Of a stretch of DNA of 7,076 nt, positions 6,766-7,076 are shown in pieces. The notes beneath the pieces were generated by a model that was not told the origin of the DNA, did no database searches, and saw only the letters and a program-made list of their open reading frames with translations. A program made the position numbers and the translations under genes. Each line of letters opens with the position of its first letter. Within the stretch, counting starts at the first letter, position 1. Where the stretch lies: assembly GCA_023426855.1 (NCBI GenBank), contig JAEZBU010000374.1:1-7076 (forward strand), written 5' to 3'. The stretch comes from Pseudomonadota bacterium. GTDB lineage: Bacteria; Pseudomonadota; Alphaproteobacteria; Rhizobiales; Hyphomicrobiaceae.

Positions 6766-6799
6766 AAATACAATCATAGATAGCGGAACGAAATACAAT
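6766..6799. repeat. Direct repeat AAATACAAT, two copies 25 bp apart
   Basis: Identical 9-mers at 6766-6774 and 6791-6799 lie in the most AT-rich part of the non-coding stretch, between the small secreted protein gene and the porin terminator. On the minus strand they read ATTGTATTT. They could be tandem protein-binding sites or part of a promoter; chance is possible in AT-rich DNA. Confidence 0.3.
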
Positions 6800-6858
6800 G
6801 CACCCGGTTATTCCGTCAGCAGATGGGATGACGACGGAGGGAACGTCATGTGACGAGC

Positions 6859-6874
6859 CGCACCATGCGGTGCG
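6859..6874. repeat. Hairpin CGCACC/GGTGCG
   Basis: A perfect 6-bp inverted repeat with a 4-nt loop (ATGC) lies just beyond the tail of the porin terminator. It could be a second, weaker stem of the same transcript-end structure, but it has no U-tract of its own. Confidence 0.35.
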
Positions 6875-6876
6875 CC

Positions 6877-6908
6877 AAAAGCAAAGAGCCGCCCCGAAGG
6901 ACGGCTCT
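6877..6908 (-). terminator. Rho-independent terminator of the porin-like gene
   Basis: On the minus strand the 7-bp stem AGAGCCG/CGGCTCT (6885-6908), extended inside by 2 bp after one mismatch, is followed by TTGCTTTT (6877-6884). It begins 27 nt after the stop codon of the porin-like gene. The tail is the same as that of the terminator at 6111-6137. Confidence 0.85.
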
Positions 6909-6935
6909 CGCTAGAGTGTGTGATCAAGGCTTCGA

Positions 6936-7076
6936 TTAGAAGCGGATGATCATACCAGCGTTGATGACGCTTGCGTCGCGGCTGGGAGCAGTAACACCTA
7001 GAATGGTGGTACCATCCAACTCGTAGTTGCGATACTGCAGGTAGAGATCCGCAGCAGCCGCGTCGATCTTCTGGAC
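6936..7076 (-). CDS. Porin-like outer-membrane protein, C-terminal fragment (cut by window edge)
   Basis: Only the last 46 codons and the TAA stop (6936-6938) are in the window; the gene runs off the right edge. The fragment contains the strand IDAAAADLYLQYRNYEL near its start and ends in INAGMIIRF. Alternating hydrophobic and polar residues and a terminal Phe are typical of the last strands of outer-membrane beta-barrels recognised by the Bam complex. The AAADLYLQYRNYE block resembles alphaproteobacterial porin C-termini as I recall them, so a general diffusion porin is likely, but family assignment needs the missing part. It is followed by a good intrinsic terminator. Confidence 0.75.
   Translation of the reverse strand, partial: VQKIDAAAADLYLQYRNYELDGTTILGVTAPSRDASVINAGMIIRF

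Larger units (their letters stand above)
6511..6876. other. Non-coding stretch upstream of the small secreted protein gene
   Basis: About 365 bp with no convincing gene. Open frames here (for example minus-strand frames at 6440-6760 and 6507-6773) have no clear ribosome site and code for Cys/Arg/Trp/His-rich, non-protein-like sequence. The base composition is less GC-rich than the genes, most clearly at 6760-6800. The stretch contains a 10-bp palindrome, a 7-bp dyad, a 9-bp direct repeat and a hairpin, listed separately. On the minus strand it is the leader and promoter region of the 6163-6510 gene. I could not place a promoter with confidence. Confidence 0.5.

Noticed and set aside
6440..6773. 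Minus-strand open frames in the non-coding stretch
   Set aside because: They overlap the start of the well-supported 6163-6510 gene, lack clear ribosome sites, and give Cys/Arg/Trp-rich sequence without structure.
6798..6914. 38-codon + strand open frame starting at ATG 6798
   Set aside because: It reads straight through the porin terminator hairpin and has no ribosome site.
1..7076. CRISPR array, tRNA, insertion sequence or defence system
   Set aside because: No regularly spaced repeats, cloverleaf, transposase motif or paired terminal inverted repeats were seen by reading; gene content is ordinary chromosomal.

Overview
The window is GC-rich (roughly 60-65% by eye), tightly packed chromosomal DNA of a Gram-negative bacterium. 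The gene order surA-like, pdxA, rsmA, the signal peptides, the outer-membrane type C-termini and the style of the SurA homologue (ending in LRQDAHIEYR, as I recall for Bradyrhizobium-type proteins) point to an alphaproteobacterium, most likely Hyphomicrobiales (Rhizobiales). I cannot name a genus. I saw no sign of phage, insertion sequence, CRISPR, tRNA or rRNA.

Region 1 (1-3441, + strand) is a housekeeping operon. It holds a SurA-type periplasmic chaperone, PdxA (pyridoxal phosphate synthesis) and RsmA/KsgA (16S rRNA dimethylation). Spacing is 3 nt between surA and pdxA and a 4-nt ATGA overlap between pdxA and rsmA, so translation is probably coupled. In many proteobacteria lptD precedes this set; its end is not recognisable in the first 100 bases. 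The SurA protein is unusually long (455 aa), with a Lys/Ala/Pro-rich linker and an extra helical block.

Region 2 (3423-5369, - strand) is a two-gene sugar operon, a GalM-type aldose 1-epimerase followed after 3 nt by an SMP-30/gluconolactonase-type lactonase. The lactonase gene converges on rsmA, and the two coding ends overlap by 19 bp. An epimerase and a lactonase act on either side of an aldose dehydrogenase step, but no dehydrogenase or transporter lies in the window.

Region 3 (5370-7076) holds envelope-type genes of unclear function. There is a 198-aa secreted Pro/Arg/Ser-rich protein with a Cys-bearing C-terminal motif (+ strand). Next is a 115-aa secreted protein whose C-terminus looks like an outer-membrane beta-hairpin ending in Phe (- strand). 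After a roughly 425-bp stretch without a convincing gene comes the C-terminal 46 codons of a porin-like outer-membrane protein (- strand). Both minus-strand genes end at intrinsic terminators that share the same 11-base tail, CTTTGCTTTTG.

I found no clear new multi-gene system. The best leads are the small beta-hairpin protein, the enlarged SurA, and the non-coding stretch between the last two genes.
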